Source: Euglena gracilis (taxonomy: Eukaryota > Euglenida > Euglenophyceae > Euglenales). Taken from it: a stretch of DNA of 64,000 nt. The first letter of the stretch is position 1, and every line of letters begins with the position of its first letter. The notes below the pieces were generated by a model. That model did not search any database, was not told the DNA's origin, and saw only the letters and a list, made by a program, of their open reading frames with translations. This document shows positions 1 to 51,616 of this stretch, piece by piece. The stretch spans positions 70,239,649 through 70,303,648 of the forward strand of contig CP154956.1 of the NCBI GenBank assembly GCA_039621445.1, in the 5' to 3' direction. The translations under genes and the position numbers were made by a program.

Positions 1-2250
1 CTCAAACAGCACAGCCTTGGCAGAGGTCCCCATGCCCCCCCATGTGCTCAGGCCGAAGGGTGAGAAGCCCCACCCCTTCGCCTGACATGGAGGGCCATCA
101 GTCTGCACTTTCCGGGTTTCCACCTGGTTGCAATGCCGTCGGGCATTTTCCACCACCAGTGGGTGCTCTCCGAGCCCCGCTGGATGGCTGCAGACAAAGT
201 CAACTGCCACGTGTTGTCCCCGCGACCAGTTGATGAGGAGAATGTCGGCCGGCCTTCTGTTCGCCAAACACTCTGCCTCCTTCTCCACCGCAATGTTGTA
301 CCGGGCACACATCTCCGCAAAGGCGTCTCGGAATGCATTGTGTCGTTGGGTGTTTCCGTTCTGCTCGCAGCAGACGAAGTGATCCCCGAAGGGATCGATG
401 GACCCTCGACACAACGGGCACCCTGGCAGCGTGACCCCCGAGGGTAGGATGGGCAAGCCGAGCCACCACCGCAGTAGCAGCCGGTATTGGGTGTCCGAGA
501 AAGCTGTGTGCTGTGCCTTGTTGGGCAAAGTCCGCAGCCATCCCGTTGCCACCGGTCCCTTTTGGCACACCCGCCTCACCCGATCCCTGGCTGAGCCGAC
601 TGCATCGACTCGCTGGCTCTGCATGTCCGCCACTTTCTCCGCCCACCACCGTTGGGAGGTGTGCTCTGTTGTTGCAGAGGAGAGTGGGGTTGTGCCTGCG
701 AGCCAGCCAGCCACTGGATCCATGTTGGGGCCAAGCTGCAGCTGCAACCGTCGCAGCGTGTCTTGCATGTCTGGGGATGGGATTGCCAACACCGTGGCCG
801 GCACCCACACTGCTTGGTTGCCGTGCATCCCCAGGTTCAGCAAGGCCGCCATCCGTGCTGCCGGTTGTAGCACTTCTGGGTCCGAGATTCCGAGGCCTCC
901 ATGGCGGATAGGCAGGGATACCTGATCCCACGTGCTCTCGGCGATACCCATTCCGAGGAGATCTTGTACGGCTTCCTGCAGTCGTGCCCTGAGGATGAGC
1001 GGGGAGTCCCCTGCGCATGCTCTCTCCGTTGACCGGAGGAGGTGCACCACCCGGCATCCGTCGAGGCAATACCGCAAGAGTGCGTGCCGCACTTGCCCCT
1101 CTGGGTATCCCCTGAGCCGTTCCAGGAGCAGGTTCGCGTTGCCCACTGTTTCTTCCCAAACGGCTTGGCATTGTGGTGCTCTTGTCGTGTCTTCTTCGGC
1201 TGCTCCTTGCTCCATTGGAGCATCGATTGGGACGCCCAGCGTCGTGATGCCCTTCGGTCCTCCGAAGGGAATCACGGGCACTTGTCGCCCCAAGTGGTCT
1301 TCTGCCAAACCGTCAGGGTATTGTGGCCCGGCCTGATCGATCCTTTGCATCCCAGGTCCCCATAACTTGCACTTGGCCAGGTTCAGGTGGAGGCCCGCAC
1401 CCCCGAGGACCGTGTTGAGGTCGTGGAGGCGGGCGAGCACCACTGCTGGTTTTCCCACGATGTGTCCATCATCGAGGTACCAAGACTCCCACGCCAGGTC
1501 CCGGGCAATGCACTGGTCGAGGGCGTAGTCCAAGCCCAGTGCAAAGCCCAAGGGCCCGCATGCGTCGCCTTGGTGCACTCCAATCTGGCTTGTACACAGG
1601 AAGCGCCCTTGGCAGAACAGCGGACTTGGTCCACTGTAGCAAAAGTGCAACCAGTTGTACGCTGTGGGCACCTTGGCCAAGCACCCCCGGAGCATTGCAT
1701 CCCTGCTGATGGAGTTGAAGGCATTGCGCACGTCCACCTGCAACACCACGTAGTCATTGTCCCCCTGGAGGTGGCTTGACTGGACGTAGCGTTGCAAGCC
1801 CATGCCCACCATTTCGGCGGCATTGCGCACTCCCACCCCGCACTGTCGCGGCTGCAGGGCGTTCAACTCCACCTTCACCGCCTCTGAATGGAGGAGACAC
1901 TTCCCCACTACTCGCCGGAGTGTGTCCCCGACGGCAATGGGGCGCACCCCTCCATCCTTCTTGCGGAGGGGGATGAGCGTGGAGGCGCATAGCACTTCTC
2001 TCACACTCTCCGGGAATGCTGTGGTGAGGGCCGTCGCGGCAAGCTTGCCTAGTGCTTGGACCAGGGGCCCCCCTGGCCCCAGCTTTCGGCAACACTCACT
2101 GAGGTGGATTGGGCGCAACCCGGATGGTCCGCCTGCAGACCCCGGGGGGAAGGAGACGACGGCAGCCCAGGCCCGCTTGGACCACTGCTCATTGCGCTCC
2201 TCTGCATCCATGCCCTCGTTCACTGACATCTTGGGTTCCTTCATCATCAT
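1..2250 (-). CDS. LINE-like reverse transcriptase ORF, C-terminal end beyond window
   Basis: A frame open for 750 codons from an ATG at 2250 to the left edge. Counting that ATG as residue 1: RT palm motif A (QVDVRNAFNS) at about 171-180, the HQGDACGPLGF motif at about 226-236, and the catalytic YLDDG at about 258-262. A Cys/His block (CPLC, then DPFGDHFVCC and a downstream RHNAFRD) lies at about 611-640, and further on a segment reading LLINWSRGQHVAVDF. That architecture is known from non-LTR retrotransposon polymerases in algae and protists. It would copy element RNA at a nicked chromosomal target. No endonuclease domain lies upstream: the frame closes near 2344, so the copy is 5'-truncated or begins here. 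No stop or frameshift is visible, unlike the other retroelements here, so the insertion is probably young. The true start is uncertain because ATG codons recur at 2250-2242 and 2229. Confidence 0.85.
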   Translation of the reverse strand, partial: MMMKEPKMSVNEGMDAEERNEQWSKRAWAAVVSFPPGSAGGPSGLRPIHLSECCRKLGPGGPLVQALGKLAATALTTAFPESVREVLCASTLIPLRKKDGGVRPIAVGDTLRRVVGKCLLHSEAVKVELNALQPRQCGVGVRNAAEMVGMGLQRYVQSSHLQGDNDYVVLQVDVRNAFNSISRDAMLRGCLAKVPTAYNWLHFCYSGPSPLFCQGRFLCTSQIGVHQGDACGPLGFALGLDYALDQCIARDLAWESWYLDDGHIVGKPAVVLARLHDLNTVLGGAGLHLNLAKCKLWGPGMQRIDQAGPQYPDGLAEDHLGRQVPVIPFGGPKGITTLGVPIDAPMEQGAAEEDTTRAPQCQAVWEETVGNANLLLERLRGYPEGQVRHALLRYCLDGCRVVHLLRSTERACAGDSPLILRARLQEAVQDLLGMGIAESTWDQVSLPIRHGGLGISDPEVLQPAARMAALLNLGMHGNQAVWVPATVLAIPSPDMQDTLRRLQLQLGPNMDPVAGWLAGTTPLSSATTEHTSQRWWAEKVADMQSQRVDAVGSARDRVRRVCQKGPVATGWLRTLPNKAQHTAFSDTQYRLLLRWWLGLPILPSGVTLPGCPLCRGSIDPFGDHFVCCEQNGNTQRHNAFRDAFAEMCARYNIAVEKEAECLANRRPADILLINWSRGQHVAVDFVCSHPAGLGEHPLVVENARRHCNQVETRKVQTDGPPCQAKGWGFSPFGLSTWGGMGTSAKAVLFE

Positions 2251-3559
2251 TAAAAGGGCGAAACAGTTCGCGGACAGTAACGGTTCACCCTCAGCTGATC
2301 TGCAAAGAATTGACAGGACGGATGATTTTATTCAAAGCGTGTCAAAATATTTTCAAAAAATTTGTGGCTTATTGATTCGTGGTAAAAAAAAAAACGATTC
2401 AAATTTTTTGTTTGCAGACAGGGCAGTTTGCAGACAGCCATGCTCCATGCGATGACTGGCTGGAGCAAAATCACCATCCCCAAATGAACGAACAAGTACC
2501 TATTCCCCCTGTCAATTTCCAAAAAAAACTGGCACATTCGGCGGGACCCCACCCCACCCCACCCCACCCCACCCCAAGGGTCTCGGGACCTGAAGTTTTC
2601 TACCAAGCCCCAGGGGGGTTTCTCCCCGTCCCCCTGCGTCCCCTTATCCCGCGGCCCGGGTTGCAACCCCTGCCAATGCTAATGCAGAACAATGCTAGAA
2701 ATAGTCCTAAAATAAAGATTTTCGCCAAGCTTAGGAACATGGCTTTTTTGATGACCCGGGGGGGGGGTCCAGCTCAGAGGCTTGATAAATTCGGCTGGAA
2801 AAGGCTGCTGGCTGACCCTGTCCCCCCACTGGGGTCCCGGGCTGGACTGGGCTGACGGATACCAAAAAAATCGAATTGCAAAAATGTCCAAAAAACTGCC
2901 AATTATTAGGATTGCTGAAAGATTTCCAGGAAATATTTCCAGGAAAGATTTCCGCAATTTTTGCATGAAAAATGTTTTTTTATTTTTCGAGTAGGAAAAA
3001 AATTGGAAAAATATTATTCCTTTTGCAGTGGTTTTTTTGTCAAGGGCCGTGGAAGGAATTGGAATTTGGACCCGTTTTTGTGTCATTGAAAGCGCAGAAA
3101 TGTCGAAAAATTCAAAAAAATCACAACAAAAATCCTTAAAAATTTTTGGTAGGATTTGGATTTTCAACCAGGAGAATCAACATTTCCAGCCTTGGAAAAC
3201 TGTTGGGGAAACACAAAAACTAAAATGAAATGGCCACGTGATGCAATCAACATCACAATTATGGCGGTCAGGCGTGCAATGATTCACACAAATATGCACC
3301 TCATGTTCCAACTTCCGAGGTCCATCAGACAGAAACTCAGCTGAACTGAAAACCAACCGATGCTTCTAATGTCTGATGTTCACTCGTCCCCATGCTTGGT
3401 TAATTTTTATATCGTAGAAAAATATCGGGGGTGCACACGGCTGGCCGACGGCGTGACGGAGCTGGGTCATGTTGTTAAGCTGGTGTGGCGCCTGGTCAAA
3501 GAAAGTCAAAGGTTCAAATATATAACCGGCGTGCACCTTTTGTTGTTAAGCTTATTTCA

Positions 3560-4330
3560 GATAGCAAATGCCTAATTTGGTGTGCCGGTTCCAAGTTTTG
3601 AGAGGCAGATTCCTAATTTAGTGTGCCAATTCCTAATTTCGAGGAGGAAATCCTAATTTAATGTGTGAATTCCTAATTTTGAGTGACAAATGCCAAATTT
3701 TGGTTACAAAATACTGAAATTTAGTGGTAATCCCTAATTTGTGGGTACTTGTCTGTTATCGCACGACGCACCCCCCCCCTTTTGGTTATCGCACGACGCC
3801 CTTGGAACGGCCAGAATGCTTTCCCTTGGGGTCTCTTTCGACCGTTTTTTCGAATGCCAAATTTTGAGTGGCAAATTGCAAATTAATGAAAAGATTCCTT
3901 CCTTTGAGGGGTGAAGGGCCAAATTCTGGAAAACCTAATTTTGGATGCAAATTCCAATTATGGGGGTTTGCCGATCTTCGGATGCAATGCTAATATTGGG
4001 GCAAAGTCCCAATTTTGGTTGGAAACTTTCCAATTTTTCGGTGCCAACTCCTAATCTTGGGAGGCAAATGCCAGGTTTTGGGGTGCAAACTCCGAAATTT
4101 TGGGAAGCAAATGCCTTATTTTGGTGGCAAATGCTAATTTGGTGTGAAGGTTCCAAAGTTCGAGTCAACAAATTCCTAATTTTGAGGGGCCAATGTCGAT
4201 TTTGTGAGCCATTTCCTCATTTTTTTTTGAGAGGCACGTGTCCTATTTTTGAGTGGCACATCCCAATGGTGTGCAAAGTCCTAATTTTTGAAAGGTAAAA
4301 CCCTAATTTTGAATGTCCAATGCCCATTTT
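3560..4330. repeat. Degenerate AT-rich minisatellite
   Basis: Many imperfect units of roughly 20-30 bp built around CCTAATTTTGAG and GGCAAATGCC. Spacing drifts, so it is an old decayed tandem repeat. No coding frame crosses it. Confidence 0.6.
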
Positions 4331-5419
4331 GGGCGATTTTTTTTGGTTTATGTTGAATTGTTTAAACAAAAATTCAACCATTTTCAACCATTAGGGTTCG
4401 TCTGGGCCATTTTCTGCCGCTTCACAGTACACGGGACAGTAGTTGTGCCATTGTTTGGTCATTTAGAGCAGCATGATTTTTCAGGTGAAAATCCCTCAAG
4501 ATAACCATGAAATTGACCCAAACTGGACCAAATTGGTTAAAATTGGCCAAAACTGCCACAATGTACAAAAAATGCAAAAAGTGCCAAATCCAACCTCAAA
4601 ATGTAACCTCCAGCAACGATAATCGTGGATCGACTAACAGACAAGTACCCGATAAACATGGCCTTGAAGGGAGGTTTGGGATTCACCACCACAAGGATGT
4701 GGACCTCATTTTCCTGTGAGTCACACGGCTGGCCGACGGCTGGCCGACGGCGTGCTCCCCCTCGGAAATATTTCCAATTTTCCCGCAATTTTTCTGCAAT
4801 TTTTCCTTTGGAAAAATAAACAAAATTATTTTTTCCGCGAAATAAGCAATCCTACCAATCACGCAAAAACTCGATTTTTTATGACCCAAATTTGCCATGG
4901 CCAGCCCTTTTCCCACCCATTTTTTGACCCACTTTTGGCCATTTGCACCCTTGAAGAAAAAAAACACATTTCCGTCCAGCCGCCCCTTTGGCTGGAAAGA
5001 ACTCGTTCGATGGGGAAGGAGTCGGCTCCGTGAGGGAAATTGGCTTTGCTTCTTTTGGAGGTCGGGCCGGCTGACCATTGGCCATGGCTTATTGCCATGG
5101 CTTATTGGAGGTCGGGCCGACCAGGTCAGCCCAACCTCCATTGTGCTGCAACACCCCCCTTTTTTCTGAAATTAAAGCTCCCCCCCCTCAAAAATTCGAT
5201 CTCTGAATTCAGCAAAAAAAATAAATCAAACCACATCCGACTGTCCCTGAAAACGTCAAAAGACCCATGTTCCAGACCCATGTTCAGCAGGAAAAAAAAT
5301 GAAAACAGCAAATCAGTTGAGTTCCGTGGCCATGACAATGGCACGAGTAAACGCCATCAGCAAATTTTCCGGATGGCCCCACAACCGCCTTTCGGGAGGA
5401 TGTTTTGCGGTGTTTAACG

Positions 5420-6100
5420 TGACCCCCCCCCCTATATGGCACCCCCTCGGGAGCGTTTTGACCCCCCTGGCGACTATTAGGGGGGGTGACAATTAGGGGG
5501 GGGGGGGGTTACTCAATTTACCCCACATTTCCATGGGTCCATGTGTAACCCCCCCCCTAATTGTCGCCCCCCCAAGGGGGGGGCGACTATTAGGGGGGGG
5601 TGACAAATAGGGGGGGGGTCACGTTACCCATGGCCATCACGGTGCCTGGAGGGTGGCCACTTTGAGGGGGCTTATGGGAAAACAACGTACCCACAATCCA
5701 TTGGGGGGGGGGGTGGGAGGTCCGTGCCGTGCCTGAGGGGAGCCAATTTGGGGCGGGGGCGGGGGATTTAAATTAACCGATTGGGCCTTGGTCGATCGAT
5801 TAACCGGGGGGGGGTCGTGGTCGATTAACGTGACCCCCCCCCTTATTTGTCCCCCCCCCTAATTGGCCAGAGCCCAGGTGGCCAATTAGGGGGGGGGTTA
5901 CTCATTTCAAGGGAAAATGCCTTTGTTCGGGTGTTTTTCGGGGGTTCGCGACTATGAAGGACGGGGCCCAGGTGGCCAATTAGGGGGGGGGGGGTTAGGG
6001 GTAACCCCCCCCCCTAATTGTCCCCCCCCCTAATTGGCCAGAAGGGGGGGCCGGGCCGCCCGGAGGGCGGCCAAATAGGGGGGGGGGGTCACGTTAACCG
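5420..6100. repeat. Poly-G/poly-C block with complementary arms
   Basis: Alternating runs of 7-10 C and 7-10 G joined by short linkers such as CTAATTGTC and GACTATTAG. Complementary blocks (for example 5545-5575 with 5575-5620, and 5985-6030) allow extended pairing. GTGACCCCCC and TCACGTTA recur at block edges (5420, 5620, 5830, 6088), so several short elements may be packed together. Confidence 0.5.
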
Positions 6101-6119
6101 AAGATTGGTTAACCAAACA

Positions 6120-6216
6120 GCCCTGGTTGCTAGCGACTAGTCGGCCCGACCACTCAATTTCTAGCGACTAGTCGCTGGCGACCACCAAAAAGTCCATCCC
6201 CAATTTCTCGCTTGGG
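6120..6216 (-). mobile_element. Orphan end of the foldback transposon family
   Basis: Ends with the same sequence as the right end of the element at 11120-13842: CTAGCGACTAGTCGCT, then GCGACCACCAAAAAGTCCAT, then CCAATTTCTCGCTTGGGGCC ending at about 6216. No matching partner end was found nearby, so this is a truncated or solo copy. It shows the family is repeated in the genome. Confidence 0.7.
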
Positions 6217-6310
6217 GCCCCCTAACCCTACGCCTTTAAACAACATCATCAACTTTTCAAGTTCTGAATTACAGTCCAGGCCTTCGGCCGCTCGGCTTTC
6301 AGCCTTCGGG

Positions 6311-6735
6311 ACCATATACCCTCACCCCCCCCCCCTCAAAGTGTCCCTCCTCCCAAAGTGGCCAAAAATTTTAGCAAATTTCAGGTTACCCCCCCCAAAG
6401 TGGCCATTTTCTTTTGGCGCCAAAGGCGCCGGAGGTCAAAACTTGACCCCCCTGCCAGAGTGGCCATTTTGGGGTCCCATGGTGCCCGGAGGGTGGCCAC
6501 TTTGAGGGGGGGATGAGGGTACCCCCCTCAAAGTGGCCACCCTCCGGGCACCATGGGACCTCAAAATGGCCACTCTGGCAGGGGGGACACTTTGAGGGGT
6601 CAAGTTTTGGCCTCCGGCGCCTTTGGCGCCAAAAGAAAATGGCCACTTTGGGGGGGGTAACCTGAAATTTGCTAAATTTTTTGGCCATTTTGGGAGGAGG
6701 GACACTTTGAGGGGGGGGTGAGGGTATATACCATG
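6311..6735. repeat. 425-bp near-perfect foldback
   Basis: Left arm 6311-6510 and right arm about 6523-6735 are reverse complements over about 200 bp, separated by roughly a dozen bases. Both arms contain AAAGTGGCCA units and a GGCGCCAAAGGCGCC palindrome. The right arm has about 13 extra bases in its first third. Neither arm encodes a protein. Related AAGTGGCCA units appear at 5650 and 14620-14690. Confidence 0.8.
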
Positions 6736-7449
6736 CCCCCCCCCCCCCCAGTTGGTCACCCCCCCTATTAGTCACCCTTGGGCCCCCGGCAAAAACAATT
6801 TTTTCGAAGGGAAATATTTTGCCCTGGAATGCCTAAAAACAACCTTGAAACCCCCAAGACTTGGGGCAGGGGGCAAAATTTGGGTATAAATTGCCCCCCC
6901 CTCGAGTTAGTCACCCCCCCCTATTAGTCACCCTTGGCCAAATTCCCCTCCCAAGGGGGTGACTAACCCCCCCTCCCCCACTTATAAACCCCCCGGGTCC
7001 GGTTTGGTTGGTCGGCCGAAGGGGGGGGTTTATAAGTCCCGGAATTTTTGGTGAAAATCCGAACCCCAAAAATGACCCCGAAACCCTCCCAAATTGGCAG
7101 TTTTTTTTGCAAATTTGGTCAAAAATGGCATTTTTGATGATGGTCGATCTCAAAAAAGGGCCAAAAAATCAGTTTTTGGGTGGTTTGCAGCCGAAAAAAT
7201 CGTCCCCAGCGGCTTTCATTTTTCTTCCCCTAAGGGGGGGGGGTTTATAAGTAAGTCCCGGTTTGGTTGGTCGGCCCGAGGGGGGGGGGTTAGTAAGTGG
7301 GGGGGGGGGTTGGTAAGTGGGGGGGGGGTAGTAAGTGGGGGGGTTTAACTGGGGGGGGGGCATGGTGAGTGCCATCCATAGGTGGGGGGCCAAACCACCC
7401 GACCCCCCTGGAAAACCTCTGACATTTCCCCCAAGGTCCAGACAACAAA

Positions 7450-48202
<40,753 letters not shown>

Positions 48203-51200
48203 CCTGAGCCATAGCAGGTTTGCCAGTTTTATGTTTTGGGGGCTTTTTGTGCTTCGTCAAAGGTACAAATTTTTATTTTTTGGCCTTTTTTTTGGGACTC
48301 AGGTGGAGGATCTCGCATTTCAGGATTTTTGTGTCGGTGTGCGCATTTGCACGCACCCTTCGAATTTTTTAATCTTGAGGTTGGGGTCCAGGGTTTTGAT
48401 TTATTTGTGAAATGCAGGTTTGTTGATTTTCACAAGTTTCCTGTGGTGCCACCTGGTGCAAGTTTCCTGTGGGTGCTTTTGCCCCGTCGAAGAATGTCTC
48501 TGAGTGAAACCCTCCGGACTGACCGCCACGACGCGGGACATTTCCCAATCACAAGGGCGGTCTTTGCCTCTCCCATTTCCATGTGACAACTGCCGGCGCC
48601 GCTGCCAGGCCCTGTTCTGTGGGTTGGGCGCAGGTCCACCCCTTTGCTTGCTTAAAGTATCTGACATTTAAGGATTTCCAAAACTGCAGTAATAAAGTTG
48701 CCAAAAAGGTTGGTTTGCGTAAAATTTGCGCGAACCAACCACTGAACAATTTCACAAACACACAAATTTCAGCTTGCACGTTTACGCATTTGCACAAGTG
48801 GTTGGTTTGCGCAGTTGTGCACACTGTTCGTTTGCACAAATGCGCACACCAACCATTGAATTCTCACAAAGTCACAAATTTGGGGACATCGTTTCAGGTC
48901 GCCTGCCCCAAAACAGCAACACTCCCTGTTGACGAGGCATCCTTTGGACTTCCCAAACACCCATGCTGGGTGATGTGTACCCCATATGCTGAGTGTGTGA
49001 AAAACCATTTCTTGAACCATCAAACATCAAAATAAACAGCACTTCCAAGCTTTATCCTTGAAAATTGAGCTGCCAATGTTCTAGTCTGAAAAGTCGGCAC
49101 AATCAGGGTTTGCTTACGATCCGGGGTCCAGACCCACCCACCCACCCCTGGGTCTCCTCGGGGTGGGGGGGGGCACACACTTTTGGGTCACTTTTGGGGT
49201 CCAAAATTGTTTCGGCGCCCAAAATAGAGGAAAAATATCACCAGCACTCACCAGCACTCCGGCACCACCAGCACTCAGCCCAACCCCCACTGGAAGAAGG
49301 GGCGGGGCCGGACCCCCCCTTCCCCCATCCCCACCCCCAGGTCACCAAAATTGTCTGGGCACACTGCATTGGCTGGGAATGGATGGGTTAATTCATTTGA
49401 AAACCCTGGTGTTTAGGGGGTCATATAATGCAAGCAAAACCTGACACACTTCATTTGACCTTCTCAGACATTCTGCACCGCCACATTGTGGACGCTGCTC
49501 TTCCACTCTTGCCTTATCTCAGAAGTCCCTGTTGTTAAAGATTCAGAATAAAAATAATAAATCAAATAAACTTTGGTCTGCTTGCGCAATTGCGCAAAGT
49601 GATGCAAAATGCAAGGGAGGGAACACTAAAATTTTATCAAATTCATTTTCAAGTTCCAAACACGCTGACGTACGAGGCTCTTGGTTGTTTAAAAATGGTT
49701 GGTGTGCGCGATGCAACCTCCACATTTTGCATTATTACGCACACCAACATCATTTTTGCTGTTGTGTGGGTGTTTCAGAGCCTCAAACATCCGTGGGGCA
49801 AACTTGCCACCGAACTCAACTGAGAAACCGGTGGCAGTCCTCCTGTGTTCCGAGTGGCAGAATTCTCCAACAGCCCATTTCCACCAATCTTGTTGTTACA
49901 TATGACTTCCCACTGCTTTCTTCCTCCATAAACCCCTACAATAAACCCCCACATGCCGCCGGGTTTAGAAAGTAGAATTTAAACATAACAAAAAGGACCA
50001 GCCTTCTGTAATGACACCTGCTCTCAGGCACTCCCACTGGCAAATCCCAGCTTCCATCTCCGCGTCATCACATCTCGATCCATTATTTGGGTTTCGGGAG
50101 TCAGGTGTTGTCACGTCCGAAAAATGTTTTTTTTTTGGGCAAATGCCCACACGGACAAAGGAAACATCTTAAGGGCGGGATCCACCGCCTGAGAGCCTGG
50201 GTTGTCCTCAAGAAGATTCATTTGTGATTGAGTCGCGTGGCGTGAACCTGGGGGGTTTTTTTTGCAGCTGGCGGAACACTCGAGTAGGGACTTTCAACCA
50301 AAACGAAGATCCCTCCCGGCCAATTTCTGTTCGCGGAAACACCCTCCACCCCCCCCCCCCGGACACAATTGTTGATCCCCACTGGACAAGTATTTTGGGC
50401 CCCAAAGGACCTTTTTGTTGAGCCTGCGTGGCCACTCTGTTTGGGGCTCATGCATTTGATTTGTCTTTCTTTCTTCCGGGTTTTTCACTGGCCTCATGTC
50501 CAGGATATGTCCTTGTGATGTCATTGATGAATGCTTGCCATTCCCACCCAGTTAATTTGTCTTTTTTGTCAATGTGAGCCAGTTTTATCCAACATATTTG
50601 AAACTCATATGGGTTGGCCAAAGACAAAGAGTTTTTCTCGAAAGTTTTCGAAGGGTTGTTTGTTTGCTTGGACGGTTTTCATCTTTGAGTCCACAATTTC
50701 CCTCTATTGTAATTACGCTGTTGAGCAGTGATGCACCCCATCATGCGACTCCCCCCCCCAAATAAACCATTCCTTTTTGATTTTTTTCCTGCGTCACTCA
50801 AAGACATTGGTTTTGAGTGAATTTTGGCCCATGTGGGCCAACCGCCAGCCCCCCCAGGGGGGGGGAATGGGCTGGTCTTCAGAAGTTGACTGACCAGTTT
50901 TGTTCCTGAGTACAAGACCCGACCCTTGGAAATCTGAATCCCCTGCCAGCAAAATGTTACCCCCCCCCCATGTCTGATCGTTCAAATGTGCCGAAACTCT
51001 TTGTTCCACCAGTGCTGAGGAGGGAACACCAACATGTTGTTTTGCTTTTTTTGGTTCCAAATTGTGGAAAATTAATCAAGAATTAATGATTAAATTATAT
51101 TGCAAAATCAAAAATATATTTTAGAATTGAAATAGAAAAGAAATCAGGAAACCATGGTTTTTTTTGCTTTTTTCCCGCATCACCAAAGTGCACATTTTTC

Positions 51201-51616
51201 CCCTGATTTTTCAGTGTTTATATTCCTTTGCTTGATTCTTCCTTGTTTTCAGCATCCATGTTGTGTTCCCCCCGCACAGTCCGTAGGTTCTTCCAAAGGG
51301 CATTTGGTGCAATGACAACACTTTTGGGCCTCAACTTCCAATTTTGTCTTTTTTTGGCTTTTTTTGGCATTGCTGGGTGCAATGGGAGGCAAGGGGAAAC
51401 ATTTTCGGCCCCGGGGGAGTTGGGTTTTGCTTTGGGCAGCGTTACAGCAACCTCCCCGGCGCTGAAGATGCCAGGGCCTAAAAATAACCATTTTTAGGGA
51501 AGATTTTTAGGGGCTGGACCCAAACCGACCAGGGGGTTTATTACAGGCAGGTAACCCCCCATTTAAGGACACAAAGTGTGCGCATCATTGGACATCCTCA
51601 GGGTGACATTCACAGT
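48203..51616. other. 3' flank of eIF3c, no gene recognised
   Basis: The nearest AATAAA after the stop is at 48691-48696; others are at 49033 and 49545. Blocks of GGTTGGTTTGCGCA and TGCGCACACCAACCA (48715-48860, 49585-49755) form mixed direct and inverted repeats. The remainder is G/C-run DNA and unique AT-rich sequence. The open frames are short and show no domain. Confidence 0.5.

Larger units (their letters stand above)
2345..7449. other. Gene-free region upstream of eIF3c
   Basis: About 5 kb with no convincing coding sequence in either direction. Contents in order: AT-rich DNA with a short G-run repeat fragment (2755-2860, related to the intron repeats near 22.95 and 28.3 kb); a degenerate minisatellite (3560-4330); DNA made of long C and G runs with complementary segments (5420-6100); an orphan transposon end (6120-6216); a foldback (6311-6735); and poly-G blocks up to 7380. 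No convincing promoter motif was found near the eIF3c start codon. Confidence 0.6.

Noticed and set aside
200-1171. 323-codon minus-strand ORF
   Set aside because: Out-of-frame shadow of the reverse transcriptase ORF, which carries all recognisable motifs in another frame.
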